Origin: CAYWMP01 sp964459445
GTDB taxonomy: Bacteria > Desulfobacterota > DSM-4660 > Desulfatiglandales > HGW-15
DNA: 25,197 nt
Reading direction: 5' to 3'
Assembly (NCBI GenBank): GCA_964459445.1
Contig: CAYWMP010000080.1
Location: 1-25,197, forward strand
Under the pieces are notes generated by a model, which worked only from the letters and a program-made list of their open reading frames with translations, searched no databases and was not told the origin of the DNA. Positions 8,596 through 16,474 of the stretch are shown here, piece after piece. A program made the position numbers and the translations under genes. How positions within the stretch are numbered: position 1 is the first letter of the stretch; each line of letters opens with the position of its first letter.

Positions 8596-8800
8596 GCCTC
8601 CGTTCTTGCCAAAGGTTGTATTCTACATATGCGCCCCTAATGGGCCATGATTCGAAACCCGGTTCTACTCCCCGTTGGGAAACGTGGAATGTTCCATGGG
8701 CGAGGATTCTTTGCTCAAAAGGAACGGAGGGACTAAGGAACGCGTAAGCCCGTAAAAAAACCGCCTTTCCGCCGTTGCGCCGTCCCTACGCCCCAGTGGT

Positions 8801-10513
8801 TCAAACCTCTGACACCAACCCTGCCGGTCGCTTCCCCGTCTTTTTGGCGACGATTTGGAGGATGCCAAGCATGATTAACACGATCACAATGATGCAGGTA
8901 CACATGGCATTTGCACTTGCCGTCCACCCATCATTATCGAGCATGATGATTTCAATTGCTGCAAGATGAACAGTCGCAGATACAAGGAAAATGACCGCGC
9001 TAATCGTCGTCATGGAGCGCATGAAGAAATAGACGAAATTCTGGAAGAATGCGACTCGTGAAAGGGGAAAGACGATCCTGAAGAACGTCCTTACCGTGTC
9101 CCCCCCCAGGCTGATGGATGCTTCCTCAATAGAGGGATCGATATTTCTGAGGTTTGAAATGCTGGAGAGTATGCCGAGGGTGAAATTGCAGATGATGATG
9201 TTGATAACAATAATCCAGGGGGTGCCGTAAAAGATATAGTAGGGTTTGTTGAAGGCCAGGATATACCCTAACCCCATGACAAGTCCGGGTATCGCAGCAG
9301 GCATCACCGACAGGAGATACATGAACTGCCTGCCAAAGGGTTTTTTGGTTTCTACGACATAGGCCGCAACCAGAGTCAAAAAGGCCCCGCCGATTCCGAC
9401 AATCAGAGAGACCCATACACTGGTCCACAGGGCCGAGTACCCGGCGATGGATGGAAAGCTATAGTGGGAGAGAGTCAAGGACCAATCATAGGGCCATACC
9501 TTTACAAATGAACCGACCACAACTGTTGCGAAAACCAAAATGATACAAAAGCAGATGAGGGCGCAATAGATGGTGAAAGAGATTTTCTTCAGCGGTCTCG
9601 ATGGGGGAATAAAGGGCCTGGCGGCACCGCTGATCATGGCGAAGGACTTCCGGGAGATGTAATAGTTCAGCATGAAGGCCATGAGGGACGGGACAAGCAG
9701 GATGATGCTAATGGTAGCGCCAAGATCGAAACGATAGAGATTGGTCACCTGAGCGTAGATCTCTGTGGCCAGTACGTTGTAGTTACCGCCAATGACGACC
9801 GGGTTTCCAAAATCCGTTATAGTCAGATTAAAGGTCAGGGCGGCTGCGCTGAATATGCCGTATTTTGCCGACGGCACCGTGATTCGCGTAAAGACCTTCA
9901 GTGGGGATGCACCCAGACTCTCAGCCGCTTCATCCAGCCTGATATCAACGGCGGAAAGGGTTGTATACAGAATCACAAAGGAATGGGGAAGACAATAGAG
10001 GACTTCCGAGACAATAATGCCCACCGGCCCGTAGATATTCCATTCCGTTTGCAGGAGGTGGGCTGAGATCAGACCGTTCCGACCGAATAAATAGATCAAT
10101 GCCAAAGCCTGGACAATTGAGGGTGCCACCAGGGGCATCATAATCATGTTTCTGAAAAAGGGTTTTGCACGGATGGTCGTCCTGGTTAGGGCAAAAGCGA
10201 AAAAGAAGGTTACGATGGTGACGATGATCGTGGTGACAAAGGATACGTAAAGACTGTGCCAGAGGGCGTTGAGGGTATAGGCCGTGGTGAAATACTTTTC
10301 GAAATTCGCCAGGGTGAGATTGGCTAAAGCGAAATCCCCCCCTTTGAAAAAACTCATTAGAAGGATCGACCACAGAGGAAAAAGCATGAAAAAGGCGAGC
10401 AGGGCGACAATAAAGATAGCGACAGCCGGGACAACAAACTTGTCAAAAGTGATTCTCGCGGAAGGAACCAGATAGGTGTCTGTTGCGGCTATTTCCTTTT
10501 GCGCAGTGTTCAT
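8801..10513 (-). CDS. ABC importer, fused two-domain permease (putative 2-aminoethylphosphonate type)
   Basis: This 570-aa inner-membrane protein has two consecutive BPD_transp_1 permease domains, each with about six helices, as in FbpB-like and PhnU2 (TIGR03262-like) permeases. Each half carries the EAA loop that docks on the ATPase: EAAESLGASPLKVFTRITVP at about 195-214 and EASISLGGDTVRTFFRIVFP at about 465-485. One polypeptide therefore replaces the usual permease pair. The matching ATPase and binding protein lie upstream on the same strand. The ATG at 10513 has no Shine-Dalgarno: a dispersed repeat (10519-10546) ends only five bases before it, so the original leader appears displaced. Substrate is inferred only from family naming and may be another small zwitterion or metal complex. 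Confidence 0.87.
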   Translation of the reverse strand: MNTAQKEIAATDTYLVPSARITFDKFVVPAVAIFIVALLAFFMLFPLWSILLMSFFKGGDFALANLTLANFEKYFTTAYTLNALWHSLYVSFVTTIIVTIVTFFFAFALTRTTIRAKPFFRNMIMMPLVAPSIVQALALIYLFGRNGLISAHLLQTEWNIYGPVGIIVSEVLYCLPHSFVILYTTLSAVDIRLDEAAESLGASPLKVFTRITVPSAKYGIFSAAALTFNLTITDFGNPVVIGGNYNVLATEIYAQVTNLYRFDLGATISIILLVPSLMAFMLNYYISRKSFAMISGAARPFIPPSRPLKKISFTIYCALICFCIILVFATVVVGSFVKVWPYDWSLTLSHYSFPSIAGYSALWTSVWVSLIVGIGGAFLTLVAAYVVETKKPFGRQFMYLLSVMPAAIPGLVMGLGYILAFNKPYYIFYGTPWIIVINIIICNFTLGILSSISNLRNIDPSIEEASISLGGDTVRTFFRIVFPLSRVAFFQNFVYFFMRSMTTISAVIFLVSATVHLAAIEIIMLDNDGWTASANAMCTCIIVIVLIMLGILQIVAKKTGKRPAGLVSEV

Positions 10514-10518
10514 TTTTC

Positions 10519-10756
10519 TTGACAGGATAACGGGATTAACTTGATTCTTTATAATTCTTGTTGATCATTCTGTTTAGATCCCTGACCTTACGCTTAATTT
10601 CAACCTTTTTCTCTCTAAAATTTAGAAGAAGGCCAACAGGTTTCCCTGTGGCTTCGAGGTAATTAACCAACTGGATTTATCTTTTAAGCCTAGAGCGGCT
10701 AACTCCCCCCACAACTCCGACGAATAAACATCTAGTCCATCCTGTTATCCCGTCAA
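10519..10756. repeat. Inverted pair of TTGACAGGAT-type repeats enclosing a dead gene
   Basis: The arm at 10519-10546 begins TTGACAGGATAACGGGATTA and ends ACTTGATT. The arm at 10729-10756 is inverted; its complement begins TTGACGGGATAACAGGATGG. They enclose a GxxExxY-type C-terminal remnant whose stop codon lies inside the first arm. The insertion lies between the ATPase and permease genes of one operon and abuts the permease start codon. Confidence 0.7.
10536..10676 (-). pseudogene. GxxExxY-family protein, C-terminal remnant
   Basis: Reading the minus strand from 10676 gives 46 codons beginning IQLVNYLEATGKPVGLLLNF and continuing REKKVEIKR before a TAA at 10538-10536. This matches the conserved C-terminal block of GxxExxY proteins (about 120-130 aa, PD-(D/E)XK-like; family pattern AQLLNYLxATGxxxGLLINF). 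A stop codon directly precedes it, and the sequence further upstream does not resemble the GxxExxY motif or the catalytic core in any frame, so roughly two thirds of the gene are missing. It is not expected to make a functional protein. Confidence 0.72.
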
Positions 10757-10800
10757 ATATTTTAACATTGGGTAGCAGATGAACCTTTATTATCAGCCTG

Positions 10801-11889
10801 TTATATTAGTTTTCTAAATAATTCCTTGTACACATGGAAAGCATCGGGGGGGAAATAGAGATCCATCTGTTCCCCTCTCTTTAATTCCATTCGCTCGAAT
10901 TCCTTTTCCGGAAGGTCCACGATCATCTCTTCACCCTCCAGGGTAAAGGTGATTCTTACAATGGCGCCCAGAAAATTGATGACCTCTGCCGTAACTTTGA
11001 CGATATTTGCAGGGATACAATCTTCAGAAGGGATCGTGATGTTCACCAGTTCTATATTCTCGGGCCTCAAGGCGAGATGAATTTCTCCGTCTCCCATTTC
11101 ATCGATTCCCGAAATCACAAGTTCCCGCCCTCCAAATTTGATTTTTCCATCGGTCTTCAGGCCGGTCAAAAAATTTGAGGTCCCCACGAATTCCGCGACA
11201 AAACTGGTTTTCGGTTTCTTGTATATTTCCCAGGGCGATCCTATCTGTCGAAATTCACCGTCTCTCATAATCACGACGCGGTCAGCCAGGGCTAGGGCTT
11301 CTTCCTGATCGTGGGTCACATAAATCATGGTCACGCCCAACTCCTGTTGAAGACGCTTGATCACCGTCCGTAGTCGCAGCCTGATCTTTGCATCCAGGGC
11401 ACTTAGGGGTTCATCCAGCAGTAAAACCTTGGGCTTTATGGCAATAGCCCTTCCAAGGGCGACTCTTTGTTGCTGTCCGCCACTAAGCTGCGAGGGGTAA
11501 TGGTCGTGCCATCCCGTCAATCCGATGAGCTTCAGTATTTCGGCGACCCTTTCATCAATGAGTTTTTGGGGCATTTTCCTCATATTTAATCCGAACGAGA
11601 TATTCCCAATAACCGTCATGTTGGGAAACAGGGCATAGGACTGAAAAACGATGCCGAAATCCCGTTTCTGGGGAATTACATCGTTTATGACCTTGTCGTC
11701 ATAGAGGATATTCCCTGATGTCAATTGCTCAAACCCGGTGATCAACCTCAAGAGTGTGGTTTTGCCGCATCCACTGGGGCCCAAAAAACATAGGAACTCT
11801 CCGGGCTCAATCTCGAGATTAACCGCATTAACGGCAATCAATGACCCAAAATGCTTACTCACTTTTTCCAGGATCAGCTTCTTGGACAT
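10801..11889 (-). CDS. ABC importer ATP-binding protein (putative 2-aminoethylphosphonate type)
   Basis: This 362-aa cytoplasmic ATPase energises the importer formed with the neighbouring fused permease and binding protein. Walker A is GPSGCGKTT (37-45), the Q-loop is in VFQSYALFPN, the signature is LSGGQQQR (135-142), Walker B is VLLLDE (155-160) and the switch histidine is in VTHDQEEA (His193). A C-terminal TOBE-type regulatory domain follows (about 285-350), as in the Pot/Fbp/PhnT2 (TIGR03265-like) group. AAGGAG lies ten bases before the ATG. The 159-bp gap to the binding-protein gene contains five consecutive palindromes that probably lower or control its expression relative to the binding protein. 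Confidence 0.9.
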   Translation of the reverse strand: MSKKLILEKVSKHFGSLIAVNAVNLEIEPGEFLCFLGPSGCGKTTLLRLITGFEQLTSGNILYDDKVINDVIPQKRDFGIVFQSYALFPNMTVIGNISFGLNMRKMPQKLIDERVAEILKLIGLTGWHDHYPSQLSGGQQQRVALGRAIAIKPKVLLLDEPLSALDAKIRLRLRTVIKRLQQELGVTMIYVTHDQEEALALADRVVIMRDGEFRQIGSPWEIYKKPKTSFVAEFVGTSNFLTGLKTDGKIKFGGRELVISGIDEMGDGEIHLALRPENIELVNITIPSEDCIPANIVKVTAEVINFLGAIVRITFTLEGEEMIVDLPEKEFERMELKRGEQMDLYFPPDAFHVYKELFRKLI

Positions 11890-11918
11890 GGCGGGAACGC
11901 TCCTTGGGGAGGTAACTG

Positions 11919-11946
11919 TTTATATGATTAGTTGTATATACAACAA
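11919..11946 (-). promoter_or_regulatory. HutC-type operator palindrome, possibly within a weak internal promoter
   Basis: GTTGTATATACAAC at 11931-11944 is a perfect 14-bp palindrome whose core GTATATAC fits the HutC-subfamily consensus GTMTAKAC. On the minus strand it lies between a weak -35-like TTGTTG (11946-11941) and a -10-like TATAAA (11924-11919) with 16 bp between, upstream of the ATPase gene. The locus' own HutC-type regulator is the obvious candidate binder. The match is seen; the binding is inferred. Confidence 0.5.
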
Positions 11947-12052
11947 AATCCCTTCCGGGATTTTATAAAGGGCCTCCCGAAAGCATTCGGGAGGCTTCAA
12001 CGCCCCCGGGAACCGGGGGCGTTATCTAAAATTTTCCAAAGGAAAATTTTAG
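11945..12052 (-). terminator. Four tandem perfect hairpins after the binding-protein gene (attenuator/terminator array)
   Basis: In transcription order (minus strand): arms CTAAAATTTTCC/GGAAAATTTTAG at 12052-12026, which include the stop codon of the binding-protein gene; AACGCCCCCGG/CCGGGGGCGTT at 12023-11999; GCCTCCCGAA/TTCGGGAGGC at 11995-11972, followed by CCTTTAT; and AAAATCCC/GGGATTTT at 11964-11945, followed by GTTG. All stems are perfect (12, 11, 10 and 8 bp) with loops of 3-4 bases. The layout fits a partial terminator and 3'-end stabiliser that keeps binding-protein mRNA in excess over the ATPase and permease. Confidence 0.65.
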
Positions 12053-13074
12053 CGGAGGAAGAGTTCCTGCCAGGTCTCAAGGATTTCTGCGCGATGTTTG
12101 GACTGCCACGCGAAGTCCATGGGAGCCAATTTGACGGTCTCCAATTGGGGGAGATCTTTGGGACCGGAAATGCCGGGATAGGTCACGCCTAATTTGAACG
12201 TGGCATACTTTTCCATGGCCTCTTTGCTGATGGCCCAATCCAGGAACTTCTTGGCTGCTGCTTCATGTTTTGCGCCTTTCAACAGGGCGTTTGCCTCCAA
12301 CTCAAAGCCGGCACCTTCCTCAGGCATAACCATGACGACCGGAAACCCCTTTTTCTTCAAAGAGGAGTAAACGAAGGCAAAGGAGCAACCCACGGCATAT
12401 TCCCCAGCGGCCGTGAGTTTTGCAGGCTTCGACCCGCTCTTGATATACTGGCCCATGTTTTTATCCAGTTTTTTGAGGAAATCCCAAGCCTTGTTTTCCT
12501 TCACGGGCTTATTTTTGTAATCGGGATCCATCATCTCAAGAAGGCTGGCAATCTGTAGAAACCCTGTGCCCGAACTGGCAGGGTTCGGCATGATGAGCTT
12601 GCCCTTATAGGCAGGATTGAGGAGGTCATTCCATCCCTTCGGCATGGGTAAGTTTTTGCTCTCCATCACTTTGCTGTTGGCCACAAAGGCTGCGGCGTAA
12701 AGATCGATAGCCGTCCAGTAGCCTTCCGAATGTTTGAACTGTGCAGGGATCTTGTCCCAGCCCTTGGGTTTGTAGGCTACGAGCATGCCCTTTGGGATAA
12801 ACTCCTCCATGTTGGTGACCGCCCATCCCCAAACACAATCCGCCTGGGGATTGTCCTTTTCGGCAAGCATCCGTGCACCCAGTTCGCCGGTGGATAGACG
12901 AATGGCCTGGATGTCTAGGTCAGGAAGCTGATTTTTTGCCATCTTCAGGTAGTCGACGACCTCTTCATTTTCAAGGGAAGTGTAAACGACCACCTTTGAT
13001 TTCGCAGCTGCCGAACCAATCATGAAAAAGAAAACGACCGATACACATGTAATCAACAACACCAATTTCTTCAT
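12049..13074 (-). CDS. Periplasmic substrate-binding protein of ABC importer (putative 2-aminoethylphosphonate type)
   Basis: This exported binding protein is of the extracellular solute-binding family 1/FbpA-like group and captures the substrate for the adjacent ATPase and permease. It has a clear signal peptide: MKK, a hydrophobic core to about residue 20, and cleavage near SAAA-K. Mature-protein motifs recall PhnS2 (TIGR03261-like): VVVYTSLENEE at the start, ARMLAEKDNPQADCVWGWA, and MPNPASSGTGF. The ATG at 13074 is chosen because AAGGAGGG lies just before it; the in-frame ATG at 13092 overlaps that site. The protein is 341 aa, a normal length. It is the first gene of the importer cluster, with a long leader and a candidate promoter upstream. 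The true ligand is uncertain; related proteins bind phosphonates, iron or polyamines. Confidence 0.87.
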   Translation of the reverse strand: MKKLVLLITCVSVVFFFMIGSAAAKSKVVVYTSLENEEVVDYLKMAKNQLPDLDIQAIRLSTGELGARMLAEKDNPQADCVWGWAVTNMEEFIPKGMLVAYKPKGWDKIPAQFKHSEGYWTAIDLYAAAFVANSKVMESKNLPMPKGWNDLLNPAYKGKLIMPNPASSGTGFLQIASLLEMMDPDYKNKPVKENKAWDFLKKLDKNMGQYIKSGSKPAKLTAAGEYAVGCSFAFVYSSLKKKGFPVVMVMPEEGAGFELEANALLKGAKHEAAAKKFLDWAISKEAMEKYATFKLGVTYPGISGPKDLPQLETVKLAPMDFAWQSKHRAEILETWQELFLR

Positions 13075-13198
13075 AGGAAGCCCTCCTTTCAATTTGAGTT
13101 TAATGTGAAGTGAACAATTTGCGATTACACTAATTCCAGGAAATTCTCTAACGGGCCCTTGCCTGGTAAAGGCCGTGCAAGGTTAAAGAAGTTTCGTT

Positions 13199-13265
13199 TG
13201 CGGAAATCCGATTCCGCACCTATGAATAGCTGTCTATATAACGGAGGATCTTAACATTGTGTCAA
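13199..13265 (-). promoter_or_regulatory. Candidate promoter and leader hairpin of the importer operon
   Basis: On the minus strand, TTGACA (13265-13260) precedes an AT-rich TATATA/TTATAT at about 13241-13235, spacing 18-19 bp, a somewhat weak sigma70-like arrangement. Over the -10 the plus strand reads GTCTATAT, one mismatch from the HutC consensus GTMTAKAC. Downstream in the leader, TGCGGAA (13199-13205) pairs with TTCCGCA (13212-13218). No known riboswitch was recognised in the ~160-nt leader. Confidence 0.35.
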
Positions 13266-13298
13266 GTTTTGTAAGATAGTTTGGTGCAAGAAACAATT

Positions 13299-13386
13299 GA
13301 TCCAGGATCCAGGATACAAGATACAGGTCAGCCATTTTATCGAACCTATGCATATGTCATGCATCCTGCATCCTGTATCTTGCATC
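13299..13386. repeat. Inverted arrays of degenerate heptamers
   Basis: The left arm 13299-13326 is four 7-mers (GATCCAG, GATCCAG, GATACAA, GATACAG). The right arm 13359-13386, read on the other strand, is GATGCAA, GATACAG, GATGCAG, GATGCAT. A 32-bp spacer separates them. This lies in the ~555-bp gene-less stretch 13075-13629, which otherwise shows only the importer leader and no further gene. Confidence 0.65.
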
Positions 13387-13629
13387 TGCTCGCATAACCT
13401 GACGGAATCCTTTACACCTTCAATTCATCGGTTTGAGGCGGAGCTTCGCTAAGGTTTAGGGATTGGCTCTTAAAGCATTACGGCGTTTTTCTTGAAGAAT
13501 GGCCTTTTGAGGTACTATTACATTTTAGCGGTAAACTTCAACAAAAAAATTTAGGTTCATTCCCCTATAGAAGCCTGAGCTTAGAGGGAAGCTGAAAAAA
13601 TGGTTTGATAAAAGGGAAGGGGATGCAGG

Positions 13630-14220
13630 TTACAATTCTTCCTGGAAAAGTTCTTCACATTTTTTGACCGTTGAATCTATTTCTTGCAGGAGGGAATCCC
13701 ACTCACAATCTTCATTGTTTTCATCAAGGATGATAGCACCCTCTTCATTTCTATGCACATGAGTAATGCCGGGGTGTTCTCTCTCAATATTCTTGATGAT
13801 AGAATTCTGTTTTTTCGTGGTTTTTAAGAGTCGTTGGCTCTCTTCAAGCAGTTCCTTGTGTTGAATGGCCTGGCGAACCGTGATCGCGAGATCAATGACA
13901 TTGCAGGGTTTTGTAAAAAAGCGATAAATCTCTCCTTCATTAATGGCGCGAATGGCCGCTTCTAGACTGGCATGTCCTGTAAGGATCATTCGGATGGTAT
14001 CGGGATGTTCCTTCCGAACCAGAGAGAGGAATTCAGATCCGTGCATACCGGGCATTTGTTCATCAGAGATCACCACATCGACTTCTTCCTTTTCAAGAAT
14101 TCCCAGGGCATTCTCCGCCGAGTCTGCGCTGAGTACTTGGAATTGCTCCAATGCAAATGCATCTTCCAGTACGCCTCTTACTGTCGGCTCGTCGTCAACT
14201 ATGAGTACCTTTCGGTTCAT
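13630..14220 (-). CDS. Response regulator with receiver domain and short helical C-terminus
   Basis: This 196-aa cytoplasmic protein begins with a CheY-like receiver: acidic pair Asp9-Asp10 in IVDDEP, phosphoacceptor Asp53 in VISDEQMPG, Thr81 in ILTGHA and Lys104 in FFTKPC. The sequence type resembles receivers of RpfG-like regulators, but no HD-GYP, GGDEF or DNA-binding output follows. The remaining ~70 residues are a coiled-coil-like helix (HKELLEESQRLLKTTKKQ) and an acidic tail. It is therefore likely to act through protein-protein contact. It lies 202 bp downstream of the TPR membrane protein gene on the same strand and is a plausible phosphotransfer partner of the kinase at 16471-18033. 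AGGGGAG precedes the ATG. Confidence 0.85.
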   Translation of the reverse strand: MNRKVLIVDDEPTVRGVLEDAFALEQFQVLSADSAENALGILEKEEVDVVISDEQMPGMHGSEFLSLVRKEHPDTIRMILTGHASLEAAIRAINEGEIYRFFTKPCNVIDLAITVRQAIQHKELLEESQRLLKTTKKQNSIIKNIEREHPGITHVHRNEEGAIILDENNEDCEWDSLLQEIDSTVKKCEELFQEEL

Positions 14221-14422
14221 GGTCTAGTCTCCCCTATGTCGCTTCTGCGTTGATTCCCGCATTCGCTATAAAGGTTTTCTGGGCATCATGGAAAAATTAT
14301 AGAATATATTTAAACAAAATAGATGCAAGACAAGTGCCAATGATGAAGATATGCGTAGAATTAGTTCAGTTTGTTCCTTTACTGATGATTACTGTTAGAC
14401 AATCCTTTTCTGAAATAAAACC

Positions 14423-16474
14423 CTATGTTGGAGGAGACGACAATCCTAGTCCTACAAAATTTGCCTGCCCGGTTTCATTTTTTAGGTTTCGGACCGCCTT
14501 CTTCGTTGTTTCGAGATTATGGCGTGCATCTTCGTAATCCGGCTTGATGCGAACGGCTTCCGAAAAATGATGGATTGCTGTTTTGATGTCTCCCATTCTT
14601 GCTAGAGTCAGTCCGATATTATTGTGAATTTCAGGATTTTCGGGTTGGATGGACAGGGCTTTTGAGTAATGGGAAAGGGCCTCCTTGAATCTCTTTTGGT
14701 CAGCCAGGACATTCCCCAAATTGACAAGGGCCTCATACATTTCGGGATCGAGTCTAAGTGCTTTACCGAAGTATTCAATGGATTCTAAAATTAGCCCTTT
14801 TTTCTTTAGTGCATTACCCATGTTGAAATAAGCCTCAGCAAGGTATGGATCATGCTTCACTGCCTCAGAGTAATGCTTTATTGCCCCTTCAGAATTTCCT
14901 CTCTCCTCAAGGATCAGCCCCAGGTTATTGTGAGCATCAGCCATGCTTGGCGCCAGCTGAATGGCTCTCCAAAAGTGATCAATTGACTCATCCAAGCGCC
15001 CCTTTTCCCTTAGAGCGACACCCGTGTTGCTGTGTGCCTCAGCACTATTTGGATTGAGTTGGAGCGCTTGCTTGTAATGAGATAGGGCCTCATCGAGTCT
15101 CCCCCGATCCTTGAGGGCAAGGCCCAAATTATTGTTTGCCCGATAGCTTAGTGGTGCTTTGGCAAGGGCATCGGACCAGAAGACAACAGGATCTTGCCAT
15201 AGGCTGTTTCTGTGAAATGTGGTTACGCCCAGAGAGATGATGATCATGGCAGCAAGAACATGACTCCATCGAGGGAAATTGGACAAAAGCTTGAACAAAA
15301 GGAATGCTGTCAAAAGAGCGAAGCCGAACATAGGTAGATAGAGTCTGTGTTCAAAAACCAGTTCCAAACCTATGAAAGAAGATTCAATGACCAGGTTTAT
15401 GAAGAACCAGAGGATACAAAAGGAAATCAGAGGGCGTTTCCTCCTGAGATAGAAGGCCCCAGCAACCAAGGTGATTATGAGAGCCGCAGAGAATAGAGTT
15501 GTTATGGGTTCAAGAAGAGATTGTGAAATGGGAAACTGATGCGTGAGGTTGAGCCTTGCGGGATGGGGAAACAGCAACAAGCCAATGTAGAATACGACCA
15601 CGTTGAATTGAGTCAACACCCTTTCCACCATGGTGAAATCGCGAACCTCATAGCCTTCCAAGATCCTATCAAAAGGATGGCTTCCCAAATAAAGAAACGC
15701 CACAAGCCCCAAAGTCACAAGAGCGCACAACAAGTATTTTAGATTCTGTTTTATCCAATCAAATCTCATATCCCGATTAAAAAGCCATTCATAGGCAAAG
15801 ACAACAATTGGCAGCGTGTAGGCGATCTCCTTAGAGCCCAATCCCAGAACCCAGGAAAGTACGCTGCCTCCGAAAAGCATAGAACGTTTAAGACCTTTCT
15901 TTGTCTTTCGCGCATGCACATATAACAGGAAAGAAGTGAGACAAAACATGGCAGCCATACTATTCATTCTCTGGACGATATAGGTGACGGATTGGGTTTG
16001 TATTGGATGGGCTATGAAAATGCCTGCGGCAAGAAGTGATATGGATTGAATTGAGCTTTGGGATACCTGAATGCCTCCGACCGGATGCAGTTCAGATTGC
16101 TGTCGGAGCAGTAGAAGTGTCAAGGCGTAGACGAGGAAACCGTTGATCATATGAATAAGTATGTTGACAACATGATAGCCCGTCACGTCGTAGTTACCGA
16201 AATAGTAATTAAGGGCAAAGGTTATGCTGGGTAGCGGCCGATTTGAGGAGGGGCTCTTGAAACCAGCTTCATAAAGGCTCTTGAATTCAATGCTTCTCAA
16301 CCTGATGAATCCATTTTCTTCTATATTATGGGCGTCATCGAAGAGGAAAGGTGAATCAAGGGTGTTGGAATATATGAGGGTCGTAAGAATTATCAGGGTG
16401 ATGAAACAGAGTCGATAGTGGAGGCGGGCATGAAAGATTGATCCTTTCATTGTTCTCCAAGATTCCTCGATCAT
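14423..16474 (-). CDS. Polytopic membrane protein with C-terminal TPR repeats (GT-C/TMTC-like)
   Basis: This 683-aa protein has about ten transmembrane helices in residues 20-430 and six TPR units plus a partial seventh from about 440 to 660 (each with the NLG/AL pattern). The first non-cytoplasmic loop contains FLFDDAHNIEENG (Asp46-Asp47), the acidic pair typical of lipid-linked sugar GT-C glycosyltransferases and of eukaryotic TMTC O-mannosyltransferases, which share the TPR tail. A role in glycosylating a surface protein such as a pilin is possible but inferred. The ATG at 16474 overlaps the kinase stop as ATGA, indicating coupling. An in-frame ATG at 16450 has a better ribosome site (GGAG) and may be the real start. 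Confidence 0.8.
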   Translation of the reverse strand: MIEESWRTMKGSIFHARLHYRLCFITLIILTTLIYSNTLDSPFLFDDAHNIEENGFIRLRSIEFKSLYEAGFKSPSSNRPLPSITFALNYYFGNYDVTGYHVVNILIHMINGFLVYALTLLLLRQQSELHPVGGIQVSQSSIQSISLLAAGIFIAHPIQTQSVTYIVQRMNSMAAMFCLTSFLLYVHARKTKKGLKRSMLFGGSVLSWVLGLGSKEIAYTLPIVVFAYEWLFNRDMRFDWIKQNLKYLLCALVTLGLVAFLYLGSHPFDRILEGYEVRDFTMVERVLTQFNVVVFYIGLLLFPHPARLNLTHQFPISQSLLEPITTLFSAALIITLVAGAFYLRRKRPLISFCILWFFINLVIESSFIGLELVFEHRLYLPMFGFALLTAFLLFKLLSNFPRWSHVLAAMIIISLGVTTFHRNSLWQDPVVFWSDALAKAPLSYRANNNLGLALKDRGRLDEALSHYKQALQLNPNSAEAHSNTGVALREKGRLDESIDHFWRAIQLAPSMADAHNNLGLILEERGNSEGAIKHYSEAVKHDPYLAEAYFNMGNALKKKGLILESIEYFGKALRLDPEMYEALVNLGNVLADQKRFKEALSHYSKALSIQPENPEIHNNIGLTLARMGDIKTAIHHFSEAVRIKPDYEDARHNLETTKKAVRNLKNETGQANFVGLGLSSPPT

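Larger units (their letters stand above)
8275..8667. repeat. 14-bp direct repeats bracketing the MITE-like element
   Basis: GAAACCCGGTTCTA is found at 8275-8288 and again, identically, at 8654-8667. The pair brackets the inverted-repeat element at 8364-8595 within a 555-bp gene-less stretch (8246-8800) between regulator and permease. GGCCATG also occurs near both copies, which suggests duplicated flanks rather than chance. Confidence 0.5.

Noticed and set aside
13075..13260. Possible glycine or other riboswitch in the importer leader
   Set aside because: Two short hairpins occur, but none of the conserved glycine-aptamer segments were seen.
13299..13386. CRISPR array
   Set aside because: The units are 7 nt, contiguous and inverted, with no spacers of regular length.
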